Assembly (NCBI RefSeq): GCF_001423885.1
Contig: NZ_LMPP01000001.1
Span: forward strand, 1 to 64,000
DNA length: 64,000 nt
DNA from: Rathayibacter sp. Leaf185
GTDB lineage: Bacteria > Actinomycetota > Actinomycetes > Actinomycetales > Microbacteriaceae
Reading direction: 5' to 3'
The stretch's first letter is position 1. Each line of letters opens with the position of its first letter. A model generated the notes under the pieces. It was not told the origin of the DNA. It saw only the letters and a list, made by a program, of their open reading frames with translations, and ran no database searches. This document shows positions 25,292-33,444 of this stretch, piece after piece. A program made the position numbers and the translations under genes.

Positions 25292-25376
25292 GCGCACGCA
25301 GCCGCCCAGAGTAGGCGCCCGGCGCCACGCCCACCAGCGGTCGCCGGGCAGCGGCGGGCCCGGGATAATCGGAGCC

Positions 25377-25874
25377 ATGCGCGAAGACGACGATGTCGAT
25401 CTGGTGATCGACGCGTGGGCCGACGCCCTGCCCGATCTCGACTTCGCGCCGCTGGACGTCGTCTCGCGGCTGAGGCGCCTCAGCCCGCGCGTGCAGGAGA
25501 TCCGGCGGCAGTCGTTCGCGGCCAGCGACCTCGCACCGTGGGAGTTCGAGCTGCTCTCGATCCTGCGGCAGACCGGGGCGAGCGGGATGACCCCCTCCGT
25601 CCTCTCCCTCCGTCTCGGCATCTCGAGCGGCAATCTCGCCAGCCGCGTCGACCGCCTCGGCGCCCGCGGCCTCGTGCTGCGCGAGCAGAACGCGGCCGAT
25701 TCGCGGAGCAAGATCGTCTCGCTCACTCCGCGCGGCACCAAGCGTGTCGACGAGGCGATGCGCCATCTCGTCGCCGCCGAGAGCGAGGTGCTCGCGAACC
25801 TCGACACCCGGCAGATGTCGGTGCTCATCGAGTGCCTGCGCATCATCAGCGACACCCTCGACCACCTCGACTGA
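25377..25874 (+). CDS. MarR-family transcriptional regulator
   Basis: The 165-residue protein has a winged helix with MTPSVLSLRLGISSGNLASRVDRLGARGLVLR (recognition part GISSGNLASRVDRLGARGL), the wing ADSRSKIVSLTPRG and flanking dimer helices. The first 40 residues resemble the LRRLSPRVQEIRR opening of MarR proteins with N-terminal extensions. GATAAT at 25364-25369 ends 7 nt before the ATG, so the mRNA is probably leaderless. It lies between the large fusion gene and a two-component system; its targets are unknown. Confidence 0.85.
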   Translation: MREDDDVDLVIDAWADALPDLDFAPLDVVSRLRRLSPRVQEIRRQSFAASDLAPWEFELLSILRQTGASGMTPSVLSLRLGISSGNLASRVDRLGARGLVLREQNAADSRSKIVSLTPRGTKRVDEAMRHLVAAESEVLANLDTRQMSVLIECLRIISDTLDHLD

Positions 25875-25899
25875 CCCGCGGAGCGTCGATACTCGAAGG

Positions 25900-26580
25900 A
25901 TGCGCATCCTGGTGGTCGACGACGAGGTGCGCTTCGCCGACGGTGTCCGGCGTGGCCTCGAGGCCGAGGGGTTCTCGGTCGATCTCGCGCACGACGGAGT
26001 CGACGGCCTGTGGCGGGCGCGCGAGGTCGCCTAAGACGCGATCGTCGTCGACCTGATGATGCCCGGGCTCAGTGGCCTCGCGCTCTGCCGCACCCTGCGC
26101 GACGAGGGGGTCTGGACACCCGTCCTCATGCTGACGGCCAAGGACGGTGACGGTGACCAGATCGAGGGCCTGGACGCCGGCGCCGACGACTATGTCGTGA
26201 AGCCGCTGGAGCACTCGGTGCTGGTGGCGCGCCTCCGGGCCCTGGTGCGGCGGGGCCGCCCCGAGCGGCCCGTCGTGCACCGCGTCGGCGACCTCGTGAT
26301 CGACCCCACGGTCCGCGAGGTCGCGCGCGGAGGCATCGCCGTGCGGCTGACCTCGCGCGAGTTCTCGGTCCTCGACTTCCTCGCCCGCAACCGCGATCGC
26401 ATCGTGGCGAAGCGCGAGATCCTCGAGGGGGTCTGGGACGACCAGTTCGACGGGGACATGAACATCGTCGAGGTGTATGTCGCGCGGCTGCGCGCGAAGC
26501 TCGACCGGCCCTTCGGCACGGAGTCGATCACGACCCTCCGCGGGGCCGGCTACCGGCTCGTCGAGAGCGGCGATGCCTGA
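25900..26580 (+). pseudogene. OmpR-family response regulator broken by a stop at codon 45
   Basis: The intact gene would encode about 226 residues: a receiver domain (MRILVVDDEVRFADGVRRGL, phospho-acceptor expected in IVVDLMMPG at residue 51) and a DNA-binding domain (LTSREFSVLDFLARNRDRIVAKREIL to the end). Codon 45 is TAA (26032-26034), in EVA-stop-DAIVVDL, where relatives have Tyr (TAC or TAT), so one base change explains it. All other sequence is in frame. Re-initiation at ATG 26056 would give 174 residues lacking the phospho-acceptor and first strands. A GATACT box ends 6 nt before ATG 25900. The partner kinase overlaps the 3' end and is intact. Confidence 0.88.
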
Positions 26581-27904
26581 GCGCGGCCCGCGTGAGTGGA
26601 GCATCCGCGTCCGGCTCACCGCCCTCGTCGCCGGCGCGATCCTCGTCGTGCTCGTGGCCGGATCGCTCGCGTTCGTCGGCCTGCTCGAGCGCTCGCTCGT
26701 CGACGCGGAGGCGTTCACCGCCGGCCAGCAGGCATCGCAGATCGCGTCCGACACCGAGAACGCCGGCCGGCTCCCCCGGTACAACGCCGACGAGGTGGTG
26801 ATCCAGCTGCAGCGCGCGGGCGCGGTGATCGCCGTCGCCGACGACGACTTCGTCTACGCCGTGCCGCTGCCCGTCTCCGACCAGTCGGTGATCACGTCGA
26901 TCGGAGGCACGCGGTTCGTCGTCCGGTCCGCCGGCCTCCAGCTCGGTGCCGACCCGCGCGAGACCGTGGTCGTCGCGCGCACCCTGGCGGGAGCCGACGA
27001 CGCCACGGCCTCGGCCGTCTCGCTGCTCGCGGTCGCCGTCCCGCTGGTGACCGTCGTCGTCGGCGCCCTGGTCTGGTTCGTGGTCGGCCGGTCGCTCCGG
27101 CCCGTGGAGCGCATCCGCACCGACGTCGAGGCGATCGAGACCGCCGATCTGGAGCGGCGCGTGCAGGAGCCGCGTGGACGCGACGAGATCGCCCGGCTCG
27201 CGCAGACGATGAACGGAATGCTCGAGCGCCTGCAGCGCTCGCAGATCGCCCAGCGCGCCTTCGTCTCGAACGCCTCGCACGAGCTGCGCTCGCCCGTCGC
27301 CGCGATCCGGCAGCACGCGCAGGTCGCGCTGAGGCACCCGGAGGCGGTGCCGCTGGCCGAGCTCGCCCACGTCGTCGACGACGAGGCCGAGCGGATGCAG
27401 GCGCTCGTCGCAGGCCTCCTGCTGCTCGCGCGGATCGACGAAGGCGGTCCCGCCCGCGAGGAGATCGACCTCGACGACCTCGTCCTGGTCGAGGCCCAGC
27501 GACTCCGCGCCCTGGGCGTCACGGTGCGGACGGAGGGCGTCGGCCCGGCTCGAGTGCTGGGAGACATGCCGCTGCTGCGCAGCGCCGTGCGGAACGCGGC
27601 CGACAATGCGCGCCGGCACGCCGCCTCCGTCGTCGCCTTCACGGTGCAGCAGCGCGCGGACGAGGCCGTCGTCCGCGTCGACGACGACGGCACCGGCGTG
27701 CCGGAGGCCGACCGGGAGCGCGTCTTCCACCGCTTCGAGCGGCGCGATGACGCCCGGGCGCGCGACACCGGCGGCTCGGGTCTCGGGCTCGCGATCGTGG
27801 CCGAGGCGGCGCGAGCGAGCGGAGGCTCGGCCCGGATCCTCGACGCACCGCTCGGCGGGGCGCGGCTCGAGATCCGGTTCCCGGTCGCGCACGACGTCAG
27901 CTGA
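26573..27904 (+). CDS. Two-component sensor histidine kinase
   Basis: The 443-residue protein has two membrane helices (about 14-40 and 145-170) around an extracytoplasmic domain, a HAMP linker (RSLRPVERIRTDVEAI), the H-box FVSNASHELRSPVAAIRQHAQ, an N-box ADNARRHA, a G1 box DDGTGVPEADRERVF and a G2 box GGSGLGLAIVAEA. It should phosphorylate the response regulator encoded just upstream, with which it overlaps by 8 nt, but that gene carries a premature stop. Unless the full-length regulator is made elsewhere, this kinase has no encoded partner here. Confidence 0.88.
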   Translation: MPERGPREWSIRVRLTALVAGAILVVLVAGSLAFVGLLERSLVDAEAFTAGQQASQIASDTENAGRLPRYNADEVVIQLQRAGAVIAVADDDFVYAVPLPVSDQSVITSIGGTRFVVRSAGLQLGADPRETVVVARTLAGADDATASAVSLLAVAVPLVTVVVGALVWFVVGRSLRPVERIRTDVEAIETADLERRVQEPRGRDEIARLAQTMNGMLERLQRSQIAQRAFVSNASHELRSPVAAIRQHAQVALRHPEAVPLAELAHVVDDEAERMQALVAGLLLLARIDEGGPAREEIDLDDLVLVEAQRLRALGVTVRTEGVGPARVLGDMPLLRSAVRNAADNARRHAASVVAFTVQQRADEAVVRVDDDGTGVPEADRERVFHRFERRDDARARDTGGSGLGLAIVAEAARASGGSARILDAPLGGARLEIRFPVAHDVS

Positions 27905-27913
27905 GAACGGCGC

Positions 27914-27933
27914 TCGCGCACGATCGTGCGCGA
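27914..27933. repeat. 20-bp perfect palindrome after the kinase gene
   Basis: TCGCGCACGATCGTGCGCGA is a perfect 20-bp palindrome 9 bases after the kinase stop and about 80 bases before the Wzz-like start. It could form a short hairpin or bind a dimeric regulator; there is no U-tract typical of an intrinsic terminator. Confidence 0.6.
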
Positions 27934-28012
27934 CAGGCACTCCTGGCTGATGTCGTGCGGGCCTCACCACCGTTCAGGCTGGCGAAAGGCCCCGCGCCGC
28001 AGGCTGTGGCGC

Positions 28013-28810
28013 GTGGAAATCCCTGTCTACCTCCGTGTCCTCTGGTACTACCGCCTCGCCGTCGTGGGGGCCGCGGTGTTCGCCGTCGTCGTCGCGCTCG
28101 TCGCGCACTTCGATCTGAAGGACGGCTCCCTGCAGTACCGCGGTGACCGCGAGTACAGCGCCGCCGTGACCGTGCTCCTCGGCGGAGGGCCCGCTTCGGC
28201 CTTCGCCGCGGCGACGCCGGTCGTCGAGAGGGAGCAGGGGGTGACCGCCGCCCAGACCGAGGACCTCAGCGCCACGGCCGCCGTCTACGCCTATCTCGTC
28301 AGCGGCGAGGGCGTGCGCAGCCAGGTCGCGGATCGCGAGGGTCCGCTCGGCGAGCGCGAGAGCATCGGAGCGGTCCGCCGCACCTCCCAGCCCAGCCGGA
28401 CCGAGGAGAACCCGGGCCGCATGTCGCTGCCCGTCCTCACCATCATCGGCACGTCGCTCGACCCGGCCCGGGCGGTGGATCTCTCGCGCACCGCCGCCTC
28501 CGTGTTCCTCGACGAGGTCGCCCAGCAGCAGGACGCCGACGGCATCCCCGCCGACGCGCGGGTCACCCTCACCGTGACCGACGAGGGCGACGCCGTTCCG
28601 GGCCCGCTCGGCACCGTCGCCCTCCCGATCGGCGCGACCGGGGTCGCCGCGTTCGCCCTGGCGATCCTCGCGATCTTCGCGATGCACGGCCTGCGCCTGA
28701 AGCGGAGGGGCGCGGCCGCGACAGTGCCGCGGCCGGCCGACGCCGCCGGCGTCGAGGACTTCGCCGCTCTCGAGGACGAGGTCGCCGCGGCACTCGAGCA
28801 CGCCCGATGA
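28013..28810 (+). CDS. Wzz-like polysaccharide chain-length/capsule biosynthesis membrane protein
   Basis: The 265-residue protein has a short cytoplasmic N-terminus (VEIPVYLRVLWYYRL), one helix (VVGAAVFAVVVALVAHF), a long exported domain with AAVTVLLGGGPAS and TEENPGRMSLPVLTIIGTSLDPARAVDLSRTAASVFLDEVAQQQ (key part DPARAVDLSRTAASVFLDEV), a second helix near residue 210 (AFALAILAIFAMHGL) and an acidic cytoplasmic tail. This two-helix topology is that of Wzz/chain-length proteins. The GTG start was chosen at the conserved opening; an upstream start at 27926 would add unlike sequence. No tyrosine kinase domain or partner gene is nearby. Confidence 0.65.
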   Translation: MEIPVYLRVLWYYRLAVVGAAVFAVVVALVAHFDLKDGSLQYRGDREYSAAVTVLLGGGPASAFAAATPVVEREQGVTAAQTEDLSATAAVYAYLVSGEGVRSQVADREGPLGERESIGAVRRTSQPSRTEENPGRMSLPVLTIIGTSLDPARAVDLSRTAASVFLDEVAQQQDADGIPADARVTLTVTDEGDAVPGPLGTVALPIGATGVAAFALAILAIFAMHGLRLKRRGAAATVPRPADAAGVEDFAALEDEVAAALEHAR

Positions 28811-28873
28811 CCCCTGCGACGCCCCCCTGCGCAACCGCGGACGCCGAAGACCGCGGACCCTCTGCGCGCCGGC

Positions 28874-28893
28874 CGGGTACTCCGCAGTACCTG
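28874..28893. promoter_or_regulatory. Inverted repeat upstream of a small gene
   Basis: CCGGGTACT (28873-28881), a 4-bp CCGC spacer and AGTACCTGG (28886-28894) form an inverted repeat with one G-T pair. It lies 99 nt before the ATG at 28993, in a 182-base gap without genes, and could be an operator or an RNA hairpin. No regulator is assigned. Confidence 0.4.
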
Positions 28894-28992
28894 GGAGGTC
28901 AACCCCGTACGCCCGGCCGCTCTCGCGACATAGCGTGAGTGAGCGCGGTCGAGGCGAGAGCCACCCGCGCACGATGCACGCGAGAGAGCACC

Positions 28993-29220
28993 ATGACACA
29001 GATCCCCCTCATCCAACCCGCCCGATGGAGCAGGAACGGAGTCAGGATCGTCGTCGTCCCCGGAGCAGAGCTGCCCCGGTTCCGACTCGAGATCGACCCC
29101 TGCCTCGCCTCCGACCCGCGCCTCGTCCCCGGCGACCTCTTCTCGAGCGTCGAGGAGGCGGAGCGCGCCGCCGAGGCCGCCGCCGCCCGACTGATCCGCC
29201 CGCTCGCCGTCAGCTCCTGA
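28993..29220 (+). CDS. Small hypothetical protein, 75 residues
   Basis: The product begins MTQIPLIQPARWSRNGV and ends in an Ala-rich helix (EEAERAAEAAAARLIRPLAVSS) with no membrane segment. I recognise no domain. GAGAGAGCACC precedes the ATG and gives a weak ribosome-binding site. Its last 11 bases overlap convergently with the DUF429 gene on the other strand. Codon use is like that of the neighbours, so it is probably a real gene. Confidence 0.5.
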   Translation: MTQIPLIQPARWSRNGVRIVVVPGAELPRFRLEIDPCLASDPRLVPGDLFSSVEEAERAAEAAAARLIRPLAVSS

Positions 29221-29953
29221 CGAGCCCGTCGAGGGGTCCGGTCGGCAGCGCGATCCATCCCTCGGCCTCCGCTGCCTCACGGAGGGGGTCGGGCACCGGC
29301 AGTGTCTCGCCCAGCGCGTGCGCCCGAGCGTTGAAGGCCGCGATGACGGCGTCGAAGGCGTCGTTCGAGCGTGCCATGAGGGAGACGGTCTCCTCGGAGG
29401 CGTCGAGCCAGGGAGCTGCGCGACGCAGCGCCTCCACCGCGAGTGCCACCGCCTCCGGACGCGTCTTGTAGCCGGTCGTGTCGATGCGCCAGTGCCGCAG
29501 CGCCGCCGCCGGGTACACCTCGACGAGCCGCCCGCCTCCCGACCGGTCGACCTCTTCCCCCGCCGCGGCGAAGGCGTCGAGCAGCTCGGCGCAGCGCATC
29601 GCGGTCATCCCGAGGCGGTCCGTCGAGACGCTGAGGGGCCAGCGTCCCGTCACCTCCCGGGCGACGCGGTCCGTCTCTCGGTACGCGAGCCGGCGGCGCC
29701 ACTCGCGACCGGCGAGTGCGCGCGGAGCGACCTCGCGGCGGGTGTGCGCCGAGACGAACGCCGCGAACTCGAGCGGCCAGCCGAAGGCGCAGTCGACGCC
29801 GATCGTGGTCGCCTCGCGCGAGCGCGCGACGATCTCGTCGTCGCCCGCATCGAGCGAGAGGGAGACGACCCTCGCTCGGCCGCTCCGCCACTCGAGAGCG
29901 GCGAGCGCCGTGCGGGCCGGCTCGGCGGCGAGGTCGACCCCGATGGTCAGCAT
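29210..29953 (-). CDS. DUF429-domain protein, predicted nuclease fold
   Basis: The 247-residue protein opens with MLTIGVDLAAEPARTALAALEW, the DUF429 signature (an RNase H-like fold with an early Asp), followed by TTIGVDCAFGWPLEFAAFV and RETDRVAREVTGRWPLSVSTDRLG (parts), and VEVYPAAALRHW. Later comes SNDAFDAVIAAFNARAHAL with another acidic position. DUF429 proteins are predicted nucleic-acid-processing enzymes by fold; no activity is known to me. It stands alone on the minus strand, divergent from the Pr6Pr-type gene. Confidence 0.8.
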   Translation of the reverse strand: MLTIGVDLAAEPARTALAALEWRSGRARVVSLSLDAGDDEIVARSREATTIGVDCAFGWPLEFAAFVSAHTRREVAPRALAGREWRRRLAYRETDRVAREVTGRWPLSVSTDRLGMTAMRCAELLDAFAAAGEEVDRSGGGRLVEVYPAAALRHWRIDTTGYKTRPEAVALAVEALRRAAPWLDASEETVSLMARSNDAFDAVIAAFNARAHALGETLPVPDPLREAAEAEGWIALPTGPLDGLVRS

Positions 29954-30009
29954 CGGATCGCAGTCGTCGTGGGCATCGGATCAGGCTAGCCCGCCGCTAC
30001 GCTCGAGCG

Positions 30010-30636
30010 ATGACGCCGCCCGCCACCGCCACCTCGCGCAGGGGCGTCGCCGCCCTCCGGATCGTCGTCGCCCTGACGGTGCTCGCCGCCGTCGTCGCGA
30101 CCGCTGTCGACACCGCCTCGCGGACCCCGATCGTCCCGGTCAACTTCTTCGGCTTCTTCACCATCCAGGGCAACATCCTGCTGGCAGCGATCCTGCTGAT
30201 CACAGCCGTGACCGGTCGGAGTCTCTCGCTCGCCCGGGGCGCAGCGACCAGCTACATCGTCGTCGTCGGCCTCGTCTACAACACCCTGCTCGTGGGTCTC
30301 GCCGGTGGAGTCGCGTTGCCGTGGGCGAACACGGTCATGCACCTCCTCTTCCCGATCTACGGGCTGCTCGACTGGATCCTGTTCGCCGACCGGCCGCCGC
30401 TGCCGTGGCGCCGCCTCTGGATCGTGATCGTGTATCCGATCGTCTGGCTGGTCGTCGTGCTCGTGCGCGGAGCGACGGACGGCTGGGTGCCGTACCCGTT
30501 CCTCGACCCCGCCGGCGGCTACGGCACCGTCGCGGTCTACGTCGTTCTCATCGCTGTCGCCTTCCTGCTCTCGGGCGCGCTGATCTGGGCGCTGAGCCGC
30601 GTGCGGCTCCTCCGAGCCCGAGGCCCGTTCTCCTGA
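30010..30636 (+). CDS. Pr6Pr-family membrane protein
   Basis: The 208-residue protein has six predicted helices, starting after ATSRRGVAALR. The segment NFFGFFTIQGNILLAAILL is the hallmark F-x-x-F-T-x-Q-x-N of the Pr6Pr family, followed by GLVYNTLLVGLAG, VMHLLFPIYGLLDWILFADR and YPFLDPAGGYGTVAVYV. The role is not known. A TACGCT box ends 6 nt before the ATG, giving a leaderless start. It is followed by a separate secreted lipase gene. Confidence 0.8.
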   Translation: MTPPATATSRRGVAALRIVVALTVLAAVVATAVDTASRTPIVPVNFFGFFTIQGNILLAAILLITAVTGRSLSLARGAATSYIVVVGLVYNTLLVGLAGGVALPWANTVMHLLFPIYGLLDWILFADRPPLPWRRLWIVIVYPIVWLVVVLVRGATDGWVPYPFLDPAGGYGTVAVYVVLIAVAFLLSGALIWALSRVRLLRARGPFS

Positions 30637-30740
30637 GCCCCGTTCTGGGGCCAGAGGGGCAGGTCCGCTCAGGATCGCGCTCCCCTAACGTCGGCAGCGG
30701 CGGCCCCTACCGTCGACCACACGACCGAGAGCGGTTCCCC

Positions 30741-31646
30741 ATGCGACTCCCCCTGCCCATTTCGCCGCGCCGCTCGGGGAGTCGCCGCCTGCGCGCCCTC
30801 GCGACCGGCGCCGTCCTCGCCCTCGCGGCGGCACTGATCCCCGCCGGAGCCGCCTCGGCCGCGACTCCGACGCTCTCGCTCCTCAGCCTCGGCGACTCGA
30901 TCACCCAGGCCTACGGCACCTGCGGCCAGTTCGCCGACTGCCCGCGCAACAACTGGTCGACCGGCACCAACACGACGGTCGTGTCGTTCGCCTCGCGGCT
31001 GCGCACCGCGAACCCCGGCACCACGGTCACCACCGCCAACTTCGCGCAGACCGGCAGCCTCGTCGCCGGAGTCCCGGCCCGGATCGACGCCGCCGTCGCC
31101 GCCGGAGTCCGCCCCGATGTCGTCACCCTCCTCATCGGAGGCAACGACCTCTGCGCCGCGGGCAACCCCGTCGCCCCCGACGGCTACACGATGACCACCG
31201 CCGCGACCTTCAGCACCAACGCGAGCGCGGCGATCACCAAGATCCGCACCACCTGGCCGAGCGCCAAGATCGTGCTCTCGTCGATGCCGAACGTCGCCGC
31301 GGAGTGGGCGGTCGTCAAGGGCGGCATCGGCGCGCTCACCTGGTCCTCCGGCAAGCTCTGCCGCACCACCCGCGGGGTGAGCGCGACCGGCGCCCGACTC
31401 AGCACCGCGGCGGCGGCTGCATCGGCGACCGCCGCCAAGACCCGCACCACGCAGTACAACAGTGCGCTGCAGAACGCCTGCGCCGCAGCCGGTCCGCTCT
31501 GCGACTACGACGGAGGCGCGCTCACCGCGACCCCGGTCACCAAGGCCCTGATCGGCACGGTCGACTACTTCCACCCGAGCGTCGCCGGACAGGCCAAGAT
31601 CGCCTCGGTGCAGTGGAGCGCGTCGAACTTCTCGAAGACCGGCTGA
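30741..31646 (+). CDS. Secreted SGNH/GDSL-type lipase or esterase
   Basis: The 301-residue protein has a signal peptide (basic start, then LATGAVLALAAALIPAGAASA, cleavage after ASA). The mature part has block I LSLGDSITQAYGTCGQ with the nucleophilic Ser, block III LLIGGNDLC with the oxyanion Asn, and block V DYFHPSVAGQ with Asp and His. Cysteines at CGQFADC, CAAG, CRTT and NACAAAGPLC suggest disulphides, as in Streptomyces SGNH lipases. It should hydrolyse extracellular esters. It has its own promoter region; no operon partner. Confidence 0.88.
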   Translation: MRLPLPISPRRSGSRRLRALATGAVLALAAALIPAGAASAATPTLSLLSLGDSITQAYGTCGQFADCPRNNWSTGTNTTVVSFASRLRTANPGTTVTTANFAQTGSLVAGVPARIDAAVAAGVRPDVVTLLIGGNDLCAAGNPVAPDGYTMTTAATFSTNASAAITKIRTTWPSAKIVLSSMPNVAAEWAVVKGGIGALTWSSGKLCRTTRGVSATGARLSTAAAAASATAAKTRTTQYNSALQNACAAAGPLCDYDGGALTATPVTKALIGTVDYFHPSVAGQAKIASVQWSASNFSKTG

Positions 31647-31663
31647 GCCCGGCGCCGGGTGGG

Positions 31664-32047
31664 TCAGGCGTCCTGGGGACGTTCTCCCTCCCGACGGCGC
31701 CGCTGCTCCTCCGCGAGCCGCGCGTAGTGCGCCTCCTCGCGCTCGAGGTCGGCGAGCTGCTCCTCGGTGCTCTTCGGGGCCGGCCGCATCACGATCGGGG
31801 GCGGCGTCGTCTTCGGGCGGCGCAGCCGCGTCTTCTGCCCACCGGGCACGAAGGAGGCGCCGTCACCCTTCTTCCAGTCGTGGCCGAGCACGAACCACAG
31901 CGTCACGCCGATCAGCGGGATGAAGAAGATCAGCAGGATCCAGACGATCTTGGGCAGGTTGCGGACCACGTTGTCCGGTTGACGCACGACATCGACGAGC
32001 GCCAGCACCGTCAGCACGATGATCAGCAGCGAGAACAGGAACCCCAT
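31664..32047 (-). CDS. PLDc_N-domain membrane protein
   Basis: The 127-residue protein has two close helices (MGFLFSLLIIVLTVLALVDVV and IVWILLIFFIPLIGVTLWFVLG, approximate limits), the pattern of the phospholipase-D-nuclease N-terminal (PLDc_N) domain, without the catalytic HKD region. A cytoplasmic tail is charged and helical (TEEQLADLEREEAHYARLAEEQRRRRE in part) and may be a coiled coil. The role is unknown. Its start lies 66 bases from the 19-bp-period repeat at 32113. Confidence 0.75.
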   Translation of the reverse strand: MGFLFSLLIIVLTVLALVDVVRQPDNVVRNLPKIVWILLIFFIPLIGVTLWFVLGHDWKKGDGASFVPGGQKTRLRRPKTTPPPIVMRPAPKSTEEQLADLEREEAHYARLAEEQRRRREGERPQDA

Positions 32048-32112
32048 GGGTTCGAGGGTACGACGCGAGCCGGCTGAGCGCTCTCGCAGTGCGCGAGGTG
32101 GTCGTGCACGGT

Positions 32113-32216
32113 GTGCGATCCGCGGGTGACGGTGCGATCAGCAGGCGATGCGGCGGCCTCGCGCGCGATCCCCCAGCAGGATCGGCCTCCGGACCCGCCC
32201 CGCCCGCAGACCGCAC
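32113..32216. repeat. Second, diverged copy of the 19-bp-period inverted repeat
   Basis: GTGCGATCCGCGGGTGACG starts at 32113 and GTGCGATCAGCAGG at 32132, again exactly 19 bp apart, followed by an inverted unit CCCGCAGACCGCAC at 32203-32216. The order and period match the array at 6998-7139. It lies in the gap between two divergently read genes (31664-32047 and 32244-32642). Confidence 0.7.
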
Positions 32217-32243
32217 CCATGCAGCTCGTGACACGATCGACGG

Positions 32244-32642
32244 ATGACCGAGCCGACCCCCGCCGCCGCGGCGGACGCCTCCGCCCCCGCTCGGCGCCTC
32301 ACCCCGCGCCGCCTCGCCCTGATCTCGGGCGCCGTGCTCACCCTCGTCGGCCTGGCCCTCGTCGCCCTGATCCCCCTGCAGTACTGGAGCCTCGCGCAGC
32401 AGGGCTTCGACGCCGTCTGCTCCGCGAGCGTCGGCGGTGTCCCGCCCGGCGAGGGCACCCTCGTCGGAGGCTCGTGGTCGTGGTGGCCCCTCGGCGCCTC
32501 GTGCGAGTGGCAGTCCCTCGACGGCGCGACCCGCGTCGATCAGCCCGACTGGTCGAGCACCGCGGTCGCGATCACCGGAGCGGCGATCCTGCTCGTCGGA
32601 GTGGTCACCCTGCTCGTCGCCGCGTTCCGCCGGCGCCGCTGA
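32244..32642 (+). CDS. Two-helix membrane protein with a Cys-containing exported loop
   Basis: The 132-residue protein has a polar N-terminus, a helix at about 26-50 (LISGAVLTLVGLALVALIPLQ), an exported loop with two cysteines (DAVCSASVGGVPPGEG and GASCEWQSLDG) that could form a disulphide, and a second helix (VAITGAAILLVGVVTLLVAAF) before RRRR. I recognise no family. CACGAT ends 6 nt before the ATG, so the start is probably leaderless. Downstream gene is convergent. Confidence 0.6.
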   Translation: MTEPTPAAAADASAPARRLTPRRLALISGAVLTLVGLALVALIPLQYWSLAQQGFDAVCSASVGGVPPGEGTLVGGSWSWWPLGASCEWQSLDGATRVDQPDWSSTAVAITGAAILLVGVVTLLVAAFRRRR

Positions 32643-32646
32643 CCGC

Positions 32647-33444
32647 TCAGCGGTCGAAGAGGTTCCCGAGGTCGCCGAGGCCCGGCATCTCGAAGTTCGA
32701 GCCGAACTCCGACACCTGCTCACCGAGCCCCGACACCTGCTCGCCGGCCCCCGACACGAACTCGCCCGCCCCGCCGGTGATGTCGCCGAACTCGCCGAGG
32801 TCGCCGAAGCTCCCGGCCATCCCCTCGAGGTCGACGCCCTGCAGGAGCGGACCGGCGACGCTGCTGAGCACCGCGCCGCCCGCGACCGCTGCGAGCAGTC
32901 CGCCCGCCGCGCCCAGCCCCACTCCGGCGACCGCGCCGACTCCGGCGCCCGCAAGAGCCCCGCGGGTGCCCGGCTTCGAGAACATCTTCTTCAGGAACCC
33001 CGGGTGCTGAGCCTCGCCCCGCGTCGCCGCGCGCGCGAGGTCGTCGGGATTCGACGACCTCGGCTGCTCGTTCGCGGGCAGCTCCTCGCGCAGGCGCGCC
33101 TCGACCTGCGAGCGCTGCGCCGGCGTCAGCTTCGCGAACGCGTCGCGGTGCACCTGCTCGAGCTGCTCGGGGTCGGCGGTGCGGAGGAGGTAGTCGTAGC
33201 GCGCGATCGCGGCGCGATCCTCCTGCGTCACGGCGGGCTGCCCCGGTCGTGCGTCCTGCGGGCGCACGGGAGTCCGCGGCGTGCCGTACGAGGGTGCGGG
33301 CTGCGCCTGCCGCGAGTCGCCCGTCACCTTGTCGGCGGCGGTGCGCACCATGTCGCGCCAGTCGGTGGTGCCGCCGGTGCTCGACGACCCCTTCGAGTCG
33401 AGTGCCTTCGACGCCATGCCGAGGACGCGCTTGAACATGCTCAC
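32647..33444 (-). CDS. Glycine-rich conserved hypothetical protein
   Basis: The 265-residue protein has a charged N-terminal part with SMFKRVLGMASKAL, a helical segment ITQEDRAAIARYDYLLRTADPEQLEQVHRDAF-like (seen as DRAAIARYDYLLRTADPEQ), then a Gly/Ala-rich hydrophobic stretch (GALAGAGVGAVAGVGLGAAGG, LLAAVAGGAVLSSVAG) and a Gly/Glu-rich tail with FVSGAGEQVSGLGEQVSEF repeats. Relatives are commonly labelled cation-transporting ATPase without ATPase motifs; I see none here. The GTG at 33444 has GGAAGG 6 nt upstream, which fits better than ATG 33438. Function unknown. Confidence 0.65.
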   Translation of the reverse strand: MSMFKRVLGMASKALDSKGSSSTGGTTDWRDMVRTAADKVTGDSRQAQPAPSYGTPRTPVRPQDARPGQPAVTQEDRAAIARYDYLLRTADPEQLEQVHRDAFAKLTPAQRSQVEARLREELPANEQPRSSNPDDLARAATRGEAQHPGFLKKMFSKPGTRGALAGAGVGAVAGVGLGAAGGLLAAVAGGAVLSSVAGPLLQGVDLEGMAGSFGDLGEFGDITGGAGEFVSGAGEQVSGLGEQVSEFGSNFEMPGLGDLGNLFDR

